Under the pieces are notes generated by a model. It did no database searches. It saw only the letters and a list, made by a program, of their open reading frames with translations, and was not told the origin of the DNA. A DNA stretch of 64,000 nt from Thermococcus aggregans (lineage in GTDB: Archaea > Methanobacteriota_B > Thermococci > Thermococcales > Thermococcaceae): the NCBI RefSeq assembly GCF_024022995.1, contig NZ_CP099582.1:124001-188000 (forward strand). The letters run 5' to 3'. Below are positions 16,885 to 26,835 of this stretch, in pieces (position 1 is the stretch's first letter; each line of letters opens with the position of its first letter). Made by a program: the position numbers and the translations under genes.

Positions 16885-19800
16885 CTACACCCTCTCCTTG
16901 AGTTTTAATGATGGTCTAATAACCATGGCCTTTATCTCATCCAACAACAACTTAAAGGCATAGCTCATCTCTACCTTGCTTATCTTCTCCTCTTCTCCAC
17001 AAACCGGACAGTAAACCTTATCCCTACGCTTGTCTTCGATTGCCAGATGCCCACAGCTCTCACATACCCAGACCTCTGTTTTATCGCTCTCCTCTAGCAA
17101 TCTCTCTACCAAGAGCATTGATGCGCCGTGGCCAATGAGAACGTCACGCTCCATTTCACCGAACCTAAGACCGCCTTCCCTCGCTCTACCTTCAGTCGGC
17201 TGCTTGGTAAGAACTTGCACCGGACCTCTTGAACGTGCGTGAAGCTTATCTGCCACCATGTGGTGGAGCCTCTGGTAGTATATAACGCCAACGAATATGT
17301 CTGCCTCAAGTTTTCTTCCGGTGATTCCATCATACATGACCTCTCTTCCGTTGTGCTTGAAGCCAAGCTCTTCAAGTTCTTTTCTAAGCTTTTCTTCTGG
17401 TTCTCCAATGAAGGCAGTTCCATCTATTCTTCTCCCCTTAAGTGATGCTACCTTCCCACCTATTGCTTCGATGAGCTGTCCGACAGTCATACGGCTTGGG
17501 ATACCATGTGGGTTAACGATTAAGTCTGGAACTATTCCGCTCTCCGTCCACGGCATGTCCTCTTGTGGAACAATTAGGCCTATAACACCCTTCTGTCCAT
17601 GCCTTGAAGCAAATTTGTCACCAAATTCTGGAATTCTGAGATCTCTAACCGTCACTTTAACAAGCTTTGTGCCGTCCCCGGTTTCAGTTAATATTACCTT
17701 GTCCACTATTCCCTTCTCACCGGGCCTCATAGTTATGCTCGTTTCTCTCCTTCCTTGAAGGATACCGGCACCTAATCCTGCCTGCTCTTCAAGGAACCTT
17801 GGTGGAGAAGTTCTTGCAACTAAAACGTCTTTTCCTTCCACTTTCGATTCTGGGAAGATTATGCCGTCTTCATCAAGGTTTCTGTAGTATTTCTCACCAA
17901 GGAAGCCCCTAACAGTCGGATCAGGAATTTCAAACTTATCTGTCTGTCCACCCATGTATTTCTTTTCTTCAGCCTCGTAAGTTCTAAAGAACGTCGATCT
18001 TGCAAGTCCTCTCTCGATGGAGGCCTTGTTCATGATAACAGCATCTTCCATGTTGTATCCACCGTAGCTGAGAACTGCAACTACAAAGTTTTGACCCGCT
18101 GGTCTCTGCTCGAAACCTACCGCCTCCATAATCCTTGAATTAACGAGTGGAATCTGTGGATAGTGCATTAAATGGCCTCTTGTATCTACCCTTATTCTAA
18201 AGTTGGCCCAGCCCAAACCAAGGCTCTGCTTTGCCATACCGGCTCCATAGGTGTTTCTTGGAGCGGCGTTATGCTCTGGATATGGAACGAGAGAAGCTGG
18301 CAGACCAAGTATTGCGGCGGGCATTATCTCCAAGTGAGTGTGTTCTTCTGTAACTTCCCAGGGCCAGGTCGCCACATAGGCGTTTTCCTCTTCCTCGGCA
18401 TCAAGGTACTCAATCACTCCCATCCTCACAAGATCGCTCCACTTAAGAGTTCCCTTCTTTATGGCCTCAACGTGTTCTCTTGTAAGCTTTGGAATGCCGT
18501 TTTCAACAATTATGAGAGGTCTTCTAACTCTACCGTCATCGCTGTTGATGTAAACCTCCCTGACGTCTTCATAATAAGCAACGTTTATCACATCGCTGAT
18601 TCTTCCTGCTCTTCTGTCGTCTTTTATCTTGTTTACCAAACCAATACCGTCTTTGTAGGTTCCAATGAGGACTCCATTAAGATAGATTCTCCAGTCATCT
18701 GGTTCTGGCCTCTTCTCCTCAATGTGCACTATACCAAGGCTTTCAAGATATTCCAAAACTTCTTCCTCCGGGATCGCAGTTGTTATTTGAGACATCAGTG
18801 CAAGATTCTTGACCAGACCACAGTTGGGACCTTCTGGAGTTTCTGTTGGACATATTCTTCCCCAGTGAGTACCGTGAAGGTCTCTTGCCTCGAAGTGAGG
18901 CTGTTCTCTGCTCAATGGAGAAGTAACCCTTCTCAAGTGAGAAAGAGTGGACATAAAGTTAGTCCTATCGAGGAGTTGGCTTACACCGGTTCTTCCCCCG
19001 GGCCATGCGCCGGTTGCAAGAGCGTGCTCAATTCTCTCCGTTAGAACATCCGGCCTCACAGAATTTCTCACAAACCTCTGGATGTCCTGGAAAGTGTATT
19101 TCTCGCCCTTTCTCTGGTAGGTTTTGGTAAGTTGATACTGCATGTCCTTAACAAGCTGGCCAAATGCAACTCTAAAGAGATCTCTCAAGAGGTCACCAGC
19201 AAGCTTGAGCCTCTTGTTTGCATAGTGATCTTTATCATCCTCTCCTCTAAGCCCAAGAGAGAGTTCAATAACCTTAAGGGCCATCATTCCAAGGTAATAG
19301 GCCTTTCTTATTCTGTCTTCTGGAGAAACACCCATGTGCGGGAGAAGGTTGTTGTCAATTATAGATTGGGCTCTCCTCAGCCTGTACTCCTTTGGCTGTC
19401 CTGGCATGGCCTTCTTTCCTATATAGTCTAAAGCTTCCTCTTGAGTTTGTATCTCGCTAGCGTCCTCCAAATTGTCAAAGAGAACCTGCTGAATCTCAGG
19501 GTTGTTGCTCACAGCATCGACGATTTCTTTATCACTCTCAAGCCCAAGGGCCCTCATGACATAAACGAACTTTATAACACCCGGCACATTTGGAATAGAA
19601 ACGTAAAGCAAGCCGTCTTTCCTTCTTTCCACTGTTATCAAAGCTCTATAGCCATGCCTGTAGGAGAAACACTTTGCTATGTACCTGTTCTGTCTTTCGT
19701 CAACCTCTACGAGTGTCCTGTTTGGTGCTAAATCCTCGATAGACACGATAACTCTTTCAGAACCGTTGATGATAAAATATCCTCCCGGGTCTTTGGGATC

Positions 19801-20241
19801 CTCTCCATGAGAAATCAATTCTTCTTCGCTTAGGCCGTAAAGTCTGCATACCTTTGACTTGAGCATTACAGGCAGTTCTCCAATTCTGACCTCAACGGAC
19901 TCTTGTTCAATACCTTTGATAACCGGTATCATCTCCAAGAAGATCGGCGCTGAGTATGTGAGGTTTCTAATCCTTGCATCCATTGGATAGAGTGGCTTTC
20001 TCTGCCCGTGAGCTTCTTGAAACTCCGGTTCACCCAGCCTTATTCTTCCGAATTTGACTTCAAAGTCTGGAATGTCTGGCTTGACTCCACCGAATTCGTT
20101 AACTACTTCCTGCATTCCGTGATCAATGAAAGCGTTGTAAGAATCGAGATGTTGCCTTACAAGTCCTTTTTCGTCCCAGTAGCTTTTCATAACTTCCCAA
20201 AGATCATCCGGAGTAACCTCAACAACAGTAGGACCTCTCAT
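16885..20241 (-). CDS. rpoB: DNA-directed RNA polymerase subunit B (unsplit)
   Basis: A 1118-residue second-largest subunit in one piece, as in Thermococcales (many methanogens split it into B' and B''). [24 protein letters not shown] and [12 protein letters not shown] are universal signatures, [16 protein letters not shown] lies by the catalytic site, and a zinc ribbon CESCGHL...CPVCGEEEK is near the C-terminus. It lies 18 nt after rpoH. Start MRGPTVVEV at 20241 has AGGTGAGAAA upstream. Confidence 0.97.
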   Translation of the reverse strand: MRGPTVVEVTPDDLWEVMKSYWDEKGLVRQHLDSYNAFIDHGMQEVVNEFGGVKPDIPDFEVKFGRIRLGEPEFQEAHGQRKPLYPMDARIRNLTYSAPIFLEMIPVIKGIEQESVEVRIGELPVMLKSKVCRLYGLSEEELISHGEDPKDPGGYFIINGSERVIVSIEDLAPNRTLVEVDERQNRYIAKCFSYRHGYRALITVERRKDGLLYVSIPNVPGVIKFVYVMRALGLESDKEIVDAVSNNPEIQQVLFDNLEDASEIQTQEEALDYIGKKAMPGQPKEYRLRRAQSIIDNNLLPHMGVSPEDRIRKAYYLGMMALKVIELSLGLRGEDDKDHYANKRLKLAGDLLRDLFRVAFGQLVKDMQYQLTKTYQRKGEKYTFQDIQRFVRNSVRPDVLTERIEHALATGAWPGGRTGVSQLLDRTNFMSTLSHLRRVTSPLSREQPHFEARDLHGTHWGRICPTETPEGPNCGLVKNLALMSQITTAIPEEEVLEYLESLGIVHIEEKRPEPDDWRIYLNGVLIGTYKDGIGLVNKIKDDRRAGRISDVINVAYYEDVREVYINSDDGRVRRPLIIVENGIPKLTREHVEAIKKGTLKWSDLVRMGVIEYLDAEEEENAYVATWPWEVTEEHTHLEIMPAAILGLPASLVPYPEHNAAPRNTYGAGMAKQSLGLGWANFRIRVDTRGHLMHYPQIPLVNSRIMEAVGFEQRPAGQNFVVAVLSYGGYNMEDAVIMNKASIERGLARSTFFRTYEAEEKKYMGGQTDKFEIPDPTVRGFLGEKYYRNLDEDGIIFPESKVEGKDVLVARTSPPRFLEEQAGLGAGILQGRRETSITMRPGEKGIVDKVILTETGDGTKLVKVTVRDLRIPEFGDKFASRHGQKGVIGLIVPQEDMPWTESGIVPDLIVNPHGIPSRMTVGQLIEAIGGKVASLKGRRIDGTAFIGEPEEKLRKELEELGFKHNGREVMYDGITGRKLEADIFVGVIYYQRLHHMVADKLHARSRGPVQVLTKQPTEGRAREGGLRFGEMERDVLIGHGASMLLVERLLEESDKTEVWVCESCGHLAIEDKRRDKVYCPVCGEEEKISKVEMSYAFKLLLDEIKAMVIRPSLKLKERV

Positions 20242-20259
20242 TTTCTCACCTCAAAAACT

Positions 20260-20508
20260 TCAGTCTTCCACAACAATCCTATAATAGTAATAAACCCCCG
20301 CAGTAGGGCTTTTCCTCTTTATTTCTATAACATCACCAGGCTTGGCTCCAAGAGCCTGAACTGCTGGATCGCTTGCTTTGATTTGCGGTAACTGAGAAAG
20401 TTTAACCCTGTACCTCTTAAGCAGTTCCTCCTTTTCCTCTTCACTGAGGATTCTGTGTTCGGGAACTAATTCGTGATCAAATATTGTAAAGGTTTTTTTC
20501 GCCGTCAC
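20260..20508 (-). CDS. rpoH: DNA-directed RNA polymerase subunit H
   Basis: An 82-residue RpoH, equivalent to the C-terminal domain of eukaryotic Rpb5. The signature [15 protein letters not shown] and the [32 protein letters not shown] region are clear. It starts at GTG 20508, about 25 nt after the TATA element, so the operon mRNA may be nearly leaderless at its 5' end. First gene of the rpoHBA'A'' operon. Confidence 0.95.
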   Translation of the reverse strand: MTAKKTFTIFDHELVPEHRILSEEEKEELLKRYRVKLSQLPQIKASDPAVQALGAKPGDVIEIKRKSPTAGVYYYYRIVVED

Positions 20509-20522
20509 AGAGAATTGCCCCC

Positions 20523-20537
20523 TTTAAAATTTTTAGA
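20523..20537 (-). promoter_or_regulatory. TATA element of the RNA polymerase operon
   Basis: Minus-strand CTAAAAATTTTAAAG, about 20-28 nt before the rpoH GTG. Confidence 0.5.
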
Positions 20538-20690
20538 AGGTACACCCTCTCACTACCTCCAGCTTTCAATTGGAGTATATAAGCTTTTCGTGAGTTTAGT
20601 CTGAAAGAGGGTTTATATTGTTTGCGTAAAATTTAAGAACTCTTCCGAAAGCCTTAACACTCCATTGGTGCACTTATATGATCATTAGTA

Positions 20691-20768
20691 TGGTGGGGCC
20701 GCCGAGATTTGAACTCGGGTCACGGGCTCCCAAAGCCCGCAGGATAGACCAAGCTACCCCACGGCCCC
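20691..20768 (-). tRNA. tRNA-Pro (TGG)
   Basis: Cloverleaf with acceptor GGGGCCG/CGGCCCC, T arm GGGTTCAAATC-type (CCGAGTTCAAATCTCGG), anticodon loop CTTTGGGAG read as TGG, discriminator A and encoded CCA. It follows tRNA-Thr by 7 nt on the same strand, so both are probably on one transcript. Confidence 0.95.
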
Positions 20769-20775
20769 ATTGCAA

Positions 20776-20852
20776 TGGAGCCCCGGGCGGGATTTGAACC
20801 CGCGACCTGCGGATTACAAGTCCGCCGCCCCACCAGGCTAGGCTACCGGGGC
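20776..20852 (-). tRNA. tRNA-Thr (TGT)
   Basis: Acceptor GCCCCGG/CCGGGGC, anticodon loop CTTGTAA giving TGT, T arm GCGGGTTCAAATCCCGC, discriminator T as usual for archaeal tRNA-Thr, CCA encoded. Confidence 0.95.
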
Positions 20853-20878
20853 ACCGAATGAAGAAAGGCTTAAGTTAG

Positions 20879-20886
20879 TATATAAA
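20879..20886 (-). promoter_or_regulatory. TATA box of the tRNA-Thr/tRNA-Pro pair
   Basis: Minus-strand TTTATATA, about 27-34 nt before the tRNA-Thr 5' end. Confidence 0.65.
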
Positions 20887-20911
20887 CTTTTCGCCCAGAA
20901 CCCACCGTAAG

Positions 20912-20920
20912 CTTTATAAA
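20912..20920 (+). promoter_or_regulatory. TATA box of the tRNA-Asn/tRNA(CAT) pair
   Basis: CTTTATAAA on the plus strand about 31-39 nt before the tRNA-Asn 5' end. It stands back to back with the promoter of the tRNA-Thr/Pro unit. Confidence 0.65.
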
Positions 20921-20950
20921 TTCCCTTATACTCCCTATGATTGGGTTCGT

Positions 20951-21026
20951 GCCGCCGTAGCTTAGTTGGTAGAGCGCCGGACTGTTAATCCGGTGGTCGC
21001 CCGTTCAAGTCGGGCCGGCGGCGCCA
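20951..21026 (+). tRNA. tRNA-Asn (GTT)
   Basis: Acceptor GCCGCCG/CGGCGGC, anticodon loop CTGTTAA giving GTT, discriminator G, encoded CCA. Only 9 nt separate it from the next tRNA gene. Confidence 0.95.
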
Positions 21027-21035
21027 GTCCTTTGT

Positions 21036-21113
21036 GGGCCCGTAGCTCAGCCTGGTCAGAGCGCGCGGCTCATAACCGCGTGGTCGGGGGTTCAAAGCCC
21101 CCCGGGCCCACCA
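21036..21113 (+). tRNA. tRNA with CAT anticodon (elongator Met or Ile2)
   Basis: Acceptor GGGCCCG/CGGGCCC, anticodon loop CTCATAA giving CAT, T arm GGGGGTTCAAAGCCCCC, discriminator A, encoded CCA. The acceptor is unlike the archaeal initiator (AGCGGG-type), so it is an elongator tRNA-Met or an Ile tRNA whose C34 becomes agmatidine. Sequence alone does not decide. Confidence 0.9.
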
Positions 21114-21219
21114 TTTCTCTTTCAATAGCAAGGCATTCTTCTTTAGAATCCAAATTCAGCAAAAACCTACAAAGGATAGTCCCTTTAAGTTCCAGCTTCA
21201 GCATGCATTTTTGCTTGAC

Positions 21220-21330
21220 TAAAAGTTTTTATGAACCCACTCGGGAGGTTTCTCGGAGTTCTATCGGGACAAAATACCCCACAGCTCGCAATGCTCAAGG
21301 TTAATAAACCTCCCAGCAGGAGGAGATTTT
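21220..21330 (+). ncRNA. Possible small structured RNA gene (unassigned)
   Basis: This lies in the 372-nt gene-free stretch between tRNA(CAT) and tRNA-Arg (21114-21485). AAAAGTTTTTATG (21221-21233) resembles a TATA region. Shortly after it, GGGAGGTTT (21243-21251) can pair perfectly with AAACCTCCC (21306-21314), closing a roughly 54-nt interior with further pairing potential (GAG/CTC, GGG/CCC). The right arm can instead pair with the following GGAGG (CCTCC-CAGCA-GGAGG, 21309-21323), before AGATTTT. No box C/D or clear H/ACA signature was found. The rest of the spacer shows nothing recognisable. Confidence 0.3.
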
Positions 21331-21485
21331 AATTTAGATGCCATGAAAGCTCATCAGACCATGTTAGAACCCAGACAATTTTAGGAACCCGTGAAACGAA
21401 GGTTTTATGATTAGATTTTCTGCATTATCAAATTTAAGAAATACCTGCAACCCTCTTCCCCTAAGGAACAACTAGAAACCTTATT

Positions 21486-21561
<76 letters not shown>

Positions 21562-21608
21562 TCAAAAAAGTTATAACAAGGTGCATAAATAAAAGTTGCG
21601 GTGATAAA

Positions 21609-22082
21609 ATGATACTGCCAGATCATAAAATTAGGAAGGAAATATTGATAGAACCGTTTAACGAGAAATCCCTCCAGCCAGCGGGCTATGATTTGAGGGT
21701 TGGAAAAGAGGCCATGGTTAACGGGAAGTTCATAAATGTAGAGAAGGAAGGAAAAGTCATTATCCCTCCCAAAGGCCATGCTTTGATTCTCACCCTAGAA
21801 AGAGTAAAACTCTCAGACGATGTTATGGGGGATATGAGGCTGAGAAGCACTTTTGCAAGGGAAGGTCTCTTGGGGAGCTTTGCATGGGTTGACCCGGGAT
21901 GGGATGGAAACCTTACGCTGGCATTGTTCAACAGCTCAGAGGAGGAAGTAGTCCTTCACTACGGAGAAAGGTTTGTGCAGATAGCTTTTATAAGACTCGA
22001 AGAGCCATCAAGTAAACCCTACAGAGGTAGCTATCAAGGAAGTCAACATTTAGTTTTATCCAAGAGGAAATCCAAAAAATAA
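21609..22082 (+). CDS. dCTP deaminase/dUTPase-fold protein
   Basis: A 157-residue member of the dCTP deaminase-dUTPase superfamily. QPAGYDLRVG (23-32), RSTFAREGLLGSFAWVDPGWDG (79-100), YGERFVQIAFIRL and YRGSYQGSQ are the family blocks. Annotated relatives are called dCTP deaminases (dCTP to dUTP plus ammonia). However, the position of the deaminase catalytic Glu, in the strand after the DPGWDG turn, reads LTLALFNSS with Ala105. The VDPGWDG Asp typical of dUTPase is kept, so a pyrophosphatase activity on dUTP is as likely. Start ATG 21609 follows GGTGAT; TATA-like GTTATAAC lies at about 21570-21577. Confidence 0.75.
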   Translation: MILPDHKIRKEILIEPFNEKSLQPAGYDLRVGKEAMVNGKFINVEKEGKVIIPPKGHALILTLERVKLSDDVMGDMRLRSTFAREGLLGSFAWVDPGWDGNLTLALFNSSEEEVVLHYGERFVQIAFIRLEEPSSKPYRGSYQGSQHLVLSKRKSKK

Positions 22083-22166
22083 TTCCTTTTCTTTATCTTG
22101 TGTAGCAAAAGCAGGTTTGTAATATCGAATTTAGGAAAACGAAATATAAAGGGATAGAAAAGGAGT

Positions 22167-22481
22167 TCAGCCGAAGAGTGCACCAAGCCCAGCGAGCGCC
22201 TCTTCTTCCTTCTCCTCTTCCTCTTCTTCCTCTTCTGCTGGAGCTTCCTCTGCAGGAGCCTCGGCAGCTGGGGCTGCAGCTGGAGCAGCTGCAACTGCAA
22301 CTGGCATTGCGGCTTTCTCTATAACCTCATCAATGTTGACTCCCTCAAGGGCTGCAACGAGAGCCTTTACTCTTGCTTCGTCAACCTCTACTCCAGCAGC
22401 TTGGAGTACGGCCTTTATGTTCTCTTCGGTTATTTCCTTACCAGCGGCGTGTAACAATAAAGCAGCATATACATATTCCAT
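22167..22481 (-). CDS. rpl12: 50S ribosomal protein P1 (L12)
   Basis: A 104-residue acidic stalk protein. The N-terminal helical dimerisation domain ([17 protein letters not shown]) is followed by an Ala/Pro/Glu hinge, a long Glu run and the C-terminal [10 protein letters not shown] that binds translation GTPases. The same C-terminus ends L10, as usual for archaeal stalk proteins. Last gene of the secE-spt5-L11-L1-L10-P1 unit; GGAGG lies 9 nt before the ATG. Confidence 0.95.
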   Translation of the reverse strand: MEYVYAALLLHAAGKEITEENIKAVLQAAGVEVDEARVKALVAALEGVNIDEVIEKAAMPVAVAAAPAAAPAAEAPAEEAPAEEEEEEEEKEEEALAGLGALFG

Positions 22482-22528
22482 CTCCTTACACCTCCGAGTT
22501 ATCTTTATTTTTTGTTATTTGATGCGCA

Positions 22529-23548
22529 TCAACCAAACAAAGCTCCCAGTCCGGCGAGAGCTTCCTCTTCCTCTTTCTCCTCTTCTTCCTCCTCTTCCTC
22601 AACCTTCTCCTCAGCCTCTTCAGTTGGCTGAGGTTGAGCCGCTATAACTTGTGCTTGTTGGTTTAAAAGTTCTTTGGTCTTCTCATCAAGCAACTCCTCC
22701 GGTAGCTCTTGGGCTATGAGTAATGCCACTCTGAAGGCCTTGCCAAGTATATCCCCAGCGGTTTCTTTGGTAATGTAGCCTGCTTCCACGGCAACGTTCT
22801 TTGCACCAAGGAATGCCTTTTGGATGATTGCTTCAATTGTTTGCTTTGTTGGATATGCAGTGTTAACAGAGAGATTGAATGCATGCATATAAGCCTGCTG
22901 AAGCATGTTGATGTATTGCTCCTCATCAATTGCAAGTACTTCAGGTGTATAAACGATGCCATCCTCGTAAGCGGCGAGCAACTTAAGTCCCACTTCCAAA
23001 GGTTCAATTCCCAGCTGGTTGAGGATGTTAGCAAGTTGAGGAGTTATTATCTCGCCAGCTTTAAGCACGACAGTGTCTTTTTGAATCGAAACCTTACCCT
23101 TCTCAATTCTTGCGGGAATTCCTAAAGCCTGCATCTCACCTACAAGAGGCCCTGGTGAGAGAGGCGTCGGCCCCGCTGGGACTACGATGTCTTTTGGAGC
23201 GGGAACTCCAGGCTTAGCTGGAGCTGGTTTTTTACTTTCTTCTAAGAATTTGTAAAGCTTGAATGGGTTCATCTCCGTGACGAGAATACCTGCTCCACCC
23301 TGGATATACCCCACTAGTTTTTCAAGATCTGGATTGTTGAGTTCTTGAGCGGCTTTTTTAATCGCAAGCTCGATCAAGGTATTCCTTGAAACCCTAAGCA
23401 CAGCTTTGCCTCTAAGGCTTTCTCTCATCTTTGATAAGGGGTAAGCTGGAACGTCTGCTACATCTACAAGAGCAATTACTGGATAGCTTTTGATAAGCTT
23501 GGCGAGTTCTTCAACTTCTTTCTTCTTCCACTCAGCGACATGAGCCAT
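22529..23548 (-). CDS. rplP0: 50S ribosomal protein L10 (P0)
   Basis: A 339-residue archaeal stalk base. The rRNA-binding N-terminal half ([29 protein letters not shown]) is followed by the inserted domain ([23 protein letters not shown]). After that come helical spine segments that bind P1 dimers, then a Glu-rich tail ending [10 protein letters not shown]. It lies 5 nt after L1. Confidence 0.95.
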   Translation of the reverse strand: MAHVAEWKKKEVEELAKLIKSYPVIALVDVADVPAYPLSKMRESLRGKAVLRVSRNTLIELAIKKAAQELNNPDLEKLVGYIQGGAGILVTEMNPFKLYKFLEESKKPAPAKPGVPAPKDIVVPAGPTPLSPGPLVGEMQALGIPARIEKGKVSIQKDTVVLKAGEIITPQLANILNQLGIEPLEVGLKLLAAYEDGIVYTPEVLAIDEEQYINMLQQAYMHAFNLSVNTAYPTKQTIEAIIQKAFLGAKNVAVEAGYITKETAGDILGKAFRVALLIAQELPEELLDEKTKELLNQQAQVIAAQPQPTEEAEEKVEEEEEEEEKEEEEALAGLGALFG

Positions 23549-23553
23549 CTATA

Positions 23554-24204
23554 TCACCCCTCTATTTTTACAGCTGGGCCCATTGTTGTTTTGACGTATG
23601 CTGACTTAACTTGGTTCTCTCCTCTTTCGAGCTTTCCTATTATTGCGTTGAGCACTGTTTCAATGTTCTCTGCGAGCTTTTCATCGTCCATTTCCTCTGT
23701 GCCAACTGGAGCATGCACTACTGGGTTATTCTTGAGCTGTATCCTTACAGTCTTCTTGAGCCTTTCAACAAATGGGGTAAGATCGGTTACTGTAGGCGGA
23801 ACTACCACGGGCATCTTATTCCTTGGACCTAGGTATCTACCAAGGTATCTACCAATCTTTGGCATTAGTGGAGCAGCTGCTATGAAAAAGTCATACTTTT
23901 TGGCTATTTTTCTCGCAGCCCTTGGGTTGCTCCCCAATTCCTCCAATTCCTCACCACTAATCACATCAAGCCCGAGCTTTTTAGCCGCCTCGGCAACAGC
24001 ACCATCAGCAATGACCGCGATTTTGGGCTCCTTCCCGCGACCGTGTGGCAGAACAACCTCAAGCTTAAACCTGTTTTCAGGCTTTTTAAGATCAATATCC
24101 TTGAGGTTTACTGCCACTTCGACGGTCTGTGTGAAGTTACGCGGCTTAGCCCGGGCCTTTGCCTCCTTCACCGCTTCCACGATTTTTTGCCTGTCAAAGG
24201 CCAT
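23554..24204 (-). CDS. rpl1: 50S ribosomal protein L1
   Basis: A 216-residue uL1 of the L1 stalk. Blocks [36 protein letters not shown] and [14 protein letters not shown] are typical. In archaea L1 can repress its own operon by binding a mimic of its rRNA site on the mRNA; no such element was identified with confidence here. GGGAGGT precedes the ATG at 24204. The 82-nt gap to L11 contains ATTTTTAAACTTTT, a possible internal promoter. Confidence 0.95.
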   Translation of the reverse strand: MAFDRQKIVEAVKEAKARAKPRNFTQTVEVAVNLKDIDLKKPENRFKLEVVLPHGRGKEPKIAVIADGAVAEAAKKLGLDVISGEELEELGSNPRAARKIAKKYDFFIAAAPLMPKIGRYLGRYLGPRNKMPVVVPPTVTDLTPFVERLKKTVRIQLKNNPVVHAPVGTEEMDDEKLAENIETVLNAIIGKLERGENQVKSAYVKTTMGPAVKIEG

Positions 24205-24286
24205 TTCTCTGACCTCCCTCTTTTTTTATTTAAGCCGGAAGGAAAAATCAAAAATTCGTAAAAGGGGATATTTTTAAACTTTTCCC

Positions 24287-24778
24287 TCACTCCGCCTTTG
24301 CAAATACTTCATCATAAACTCCTTCATCTATTTCCTTCTGCACTTCTCTTGGGTCTTTACCTTCCACGGTAACTCCCATGCTTAGTGCCGTCCCTATAAC
24401 CTCCTTGGCAGCGGCTTTTAGATCAGCAGCAAGCATTTGTTGCTTCTTTGCCTTTGCTATCTTGATTACCTGCTCCATTGTTAAATTGCCCACGATATTT
24501 CTTGTTGGCTCGCTTGAACCCTTTTCAAGCCCAAGCTCCTTCTTTATAAGCTGGCTTACTGGAGGAGTACCAACTTCTATCTCAAATTGTCTTGTCACTG
24601 GATCTACAATGATCTTGACCGGAACCTGCATTCCAGCAAAATCTTTTGTTGCCTCGTTTATCCTATCAACTACTTGCTTAACGTTCAGTCCCAGTGGACC
24701 AATGGCTGGACCCAATGGAGGACCAGGAGTAGCTTTACCACCCTCAACCAACACTTCAACAATTTGCTTCTTTGCCAT
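24287..24778 (-). CDS. rpl11: 50S ribosomal protein L11
   Basis: A 163-residue uL11. [25 protein letters not shown] is the signature of the N-terminal domain; the C-terminal domain ([16 protein letters not shown]) binds the GTPase-centre rRNA. Start MAKKQIVEV at 24778 follows GGGGTGA; three extra in-frame residues upstream are not needed. It follows spt5 closely. Confidence 0.95.
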   Translation of the reverse strand: MAKKQIVEVLVEGGKATPGPPLGPAIGPLGLNVKQVVDRINEATKDFAGMQVPVKIIVDPVTRQFEIEVGTPPVSQLIKKELGLEKGSSEPTRNIVGNLTMEQVIKIAKAKKQQMLAADLKAAAKEVIGTALSMGVTVEGKDPREVQKEIDEGVYDEVFAKAE

Positions 24779-24791
24779 CCTCTTCACCCCT

Positions 24792-25247
24792 CTACTCCTC
24801 TGAGCGTTTGCTTATAAGCCTAACGTATTCTCCCCTAACTGTAACGGGGATTGGCACTATGGCCCCAATGAGCTCAACAACAATTTCATCCTTTGCTTCA
24901 TCAACTCTGACAACCTTGGCCTTTTCTCCCTTAAATGGGCCGGCAATAAGCTCGACAATGTCTCCAGGTTCAAATCCACTTACCGCAGGCTTCTCCTCAA
25001 GGAAGTGCTCTATCTCACTAAAGGCTATCTCACCGGGCAGAGTTCCTTTTGCATGTCTGATGCCTCTAATTGCTTCGTCCACTGCGGCTTTCTCTGCAGC
25101 TTCAACAAAGATGTATCCCCTAACCTTAGAAGGAGCCAAAATTGCTCTAATAGGGAGGTTGTAGGTCTTTGCCTTACTGTAGATGAGCTTAGCGGTGTTT
25201 TCTTCCTGTCCAACTGTTACCCTTACTGCAAATATCTTCGACTCCAT
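24792..25247 (-). CDS. spt5: Transcription elongation factor Spt5 (NusG)
   Basis: A 151-residue archaeal Spt5, with a NGN domain (about residues 1-85) that binds the RNAP clamp and one C-terminal KOW domain ([21 protein letters not shown]). The partner Spt4 is not in this window. Start MESKIF at 25247 has GGTGG upstream; an in-frame GTG at 25259 would add 4 residues. It is encoded between secE and L11, the order shared with many archaea and bacteria. Confidence 0.93.
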   Translation of the reverse strand: MESKIFAVRVTVGQEENTAKLIYSKAKTYNLPIRAILAPSKVRGYIFVEAAEKAAVDEAIRGIRHAKGTLPGEIAFSEIEHFLEEKPAVSGFEPGDIVELIAGPFKGEKAKVVRVDEAKDEIVVELIGAIVPIPVTVRGEYVRLISKRSEE

Positions 25248-25264
25248 CTCTACCACCAAAACGT

Positions 25265-25456
25265 TTATGCCCCACCTTCAATTAATGCACCAATAATGTG
25301 GATAAACATGCCAATAAGGCCTATTAAAATAATCCCAATGCCCGTTATCTTGGCAGCAAGCTTATACTCCTTCCAGCTTGGCTTTTTGGTTACAAGGAAA
25401 ACTCTCTTCGACTCAGATATGAAGTTTTTAAACTTTTCCGTGTAGCTCTCTGCCAT
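25265..25456 (-). CDS. secE: Protein translocase subunit SecE (Sec61 gamma)
   Basis: A 63-residue single-span membrane protein. An amphipathic, basic N-terminal helix ([24 protein letters not shown]) precedes one membrane segment (about residues 37-57). This is the clamp subunit of the SecYEG channel. ATG 25456 follows GGGGTG. First gene of the unit; TATA-like TTTTAAATAG lies at about 25499-25508. Confidence 0.92.
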   Translation of the reverse strand: MAESYTEKFKNFISESKRVFLVTKKPSWKEYKLAAKITGIGIILIGLIGMFIHIIGALIEGGA

Positions 25457-25498
25457 CTTTAACACCCCTCACGACTCTCAGACTTGACTATTTCTCGA

Positions 25499-25508
25499 CT
25501 ATTTAAAA
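25499..25508 (-). promoter_or_regulatory. TATA element of the secE-spt5-ribosomal unit
   Basis: Minus-strand CTTTTAAATAG; expected transcription start near 25473-25480, just before the secE ribosome binding site. A second AT-rich candidate, CTTTATAAATAAAC, lies near 25531-25545. Confidence 0.45.
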
Positions 25509-25544
25509 GTTATGCTTATATCTTTTCAAGTTTATTTATAAAGT

Positions 25545-25581
25545 TAAGGGAGAACAAAAAGCTAAAGAAGTTAAAACAAAA
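25545..25581 (-). terminator. T-rich terminator after ftsZ
   Basis: Just after the ftsZ stop the minus strand reads TTTTGTTTTAACTTC then GCTTTTTG, oligo-T tracts of the archaeal terminator type, ahead of the secE promoter. Confidence 0.5.
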
Positions 25582-26703
25582 TTAAAGCTCGGTTAAATCA
25601 AGCTTAATAACTTTCTTTTCTTCCTCAGGGGAGTATGAAATCTCAGATTCTTCAACAACGGCATATGGAGAGCTAACTCCTGTTACAACCACCATTACCC
25701 TAATGGTCTTTTCAAGATCTGGATCAAGCTGTATTCCCCATATTACCTGTGCCTCTGGATCAAGCTTGCTGGTGACGAGCTCAATTATCTGTTGCGCCTC
25801 TTCAAGCTTAACATCGCTTCCCGCGATGCTTATCAGCGCTCCTTTGGCACCGCTTATGTCAACGTCAAGCAATGGGCTGTTTAATGCCTGTGTTGCGGCC
25901 TCTAAAGCCCTCTTTTCACTATCGCTTTCACCAATACCAATCATTGCAATACCGCCGTCTTTCATGACAGCCTTAACATCCGCAAAGTCAAGGTTAATTA
26001 GGCCTGGCTTTGTGATGAGTTCTGTAATACCCTTAACGGCTTGAACGAGAATTTCATCTGCAACTTTAAACGCCATGTGAATTGGCAAGTTGGGAGCGAC
26101 TTCCATAAGCTTGTCATTTGGAATAACAATAACAGTGTCGCTATTCTTCCTGAGTCTTTCAAGGCCATATTCGGCGTTTTTAATTCTCCTTATGCCTTCA
26201 ACGGTAAATGGAAGCGTTACTACAGAAACGGTTAGAGCACCCATCTTCTTTGCCAGCTCGGCAACTATTGGAGCGGCACCGGTTCCAGTTCCTCCTCCAA
26301 GACCGCAGGTTATAAAGACCATGTCCGCTCCTTCAAGGGCATCTCTAATTTCTCTCTCGCTTTCCTTTGCGGCCTCTTCACCAACTTTTGGGTTGTTTCC
26401 AGCACCAAGTCCTCTTGTAAGTTCTTTACCAATGAGTATCTTTTTGTGAGCTTTTATCTTTAAAAGATCCTGGGCATCAGTGTTAACTGCAATTATCTTG
26501 GCTCCTTGAATTCCAACTTCCATCATTCTATTAACGGTGTTACAGCCCGCACCACCAACACCGATGACATATATCTTTGCCTGCACTTGCTCCAGTATTC
26601 TCTTAAGTTCTTCATCAATATCAGAAGCTGGAGCTTGTACTTCGACTGGGACATTTGTCTCAGCGGAGGTTCTTTCTATTGCGTTTTCAATTAGTTTCAG
26701 CAT
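25582..26703 (-). CDS. ftsZ: Cell division protein FtsZ
   Basis: A 373-residue tubulin-like GTPase that forms the division ring. [14 protein letters not shown] (47-60) and the GTP-binding signature GGGTGTG (136-142) are intact, as is the T7 loop region [11 protein letters not shown] that completes the catalytic site. The ATG at 26703 follows GGGAGGGTGA. The frame is open for 24 codons more, but that stretch contains the TATA box and is not coding. Thermococcales carry two FtsZ paralogues; this one next to secE is the FtsZ1 type. Confidence 0.95.
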   Translation of the reverse strand: MLKLIENAIERTSAETNVPVEVQAPASDIDEELKRILEQVQAKIYVIGVGGAGCNTVNRMMEVGIQGAKIIAVNTDAQDLLKIKAHKKILIGKELTRGLGAGNNPKVGEEAAKESEREIRDALEGADMVFITCGLGGGTGTGAAPIVAELAKKMGALTVSVVTLPFTVEGIRRIKNAEYGLERLRKNSDTVIVIPNDKLMEVAPNLPIHMAFKVADEILVQAVKGITELITKPGLINLDFADVKAVMKDGGIAMIGIGESDSEKRALEAATQALNSPLLDVDISGAKGALISIAGSDVKLEEAQQIIELVTSKLDPEAQVIWGIQLDPDLEKTIRVMVVVTGVSSPYAVVEESEISYSPEEEKKVIKLDLTEL

Positions 26704-26757
26704 TGTTTCACCCTCCCAATTGATAACAGTTCTAAATGTTTTTTCACATTCTCTACA

Positions 26758-26765
26758 TATATAAA
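26758..26765 (-). promoter_or_regulatory. TATA box of ftsZ
   Basis: Minus-strand TTTATATA, giving a start near 26733 and a leader of about 30 nt. Confidence 0.6.
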
Positions 26766-26835
26766 CCTTAGCCAAATTAGTTAAGCCGATATTTAAATGT
26801 GTACTTTTAAAGCTTTAAGCATTTCGATTCTTCTA

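Noticed and set aside
26704-26775. A 24-codon N-terminal extension of ftsZ starting with a cysteine-containing segment (YICRECEK)
   Set aside because: The stretch contains the ftsZ TATA box and expected transcription start, and the internal ATG has a strong GGGAGGGTGA.
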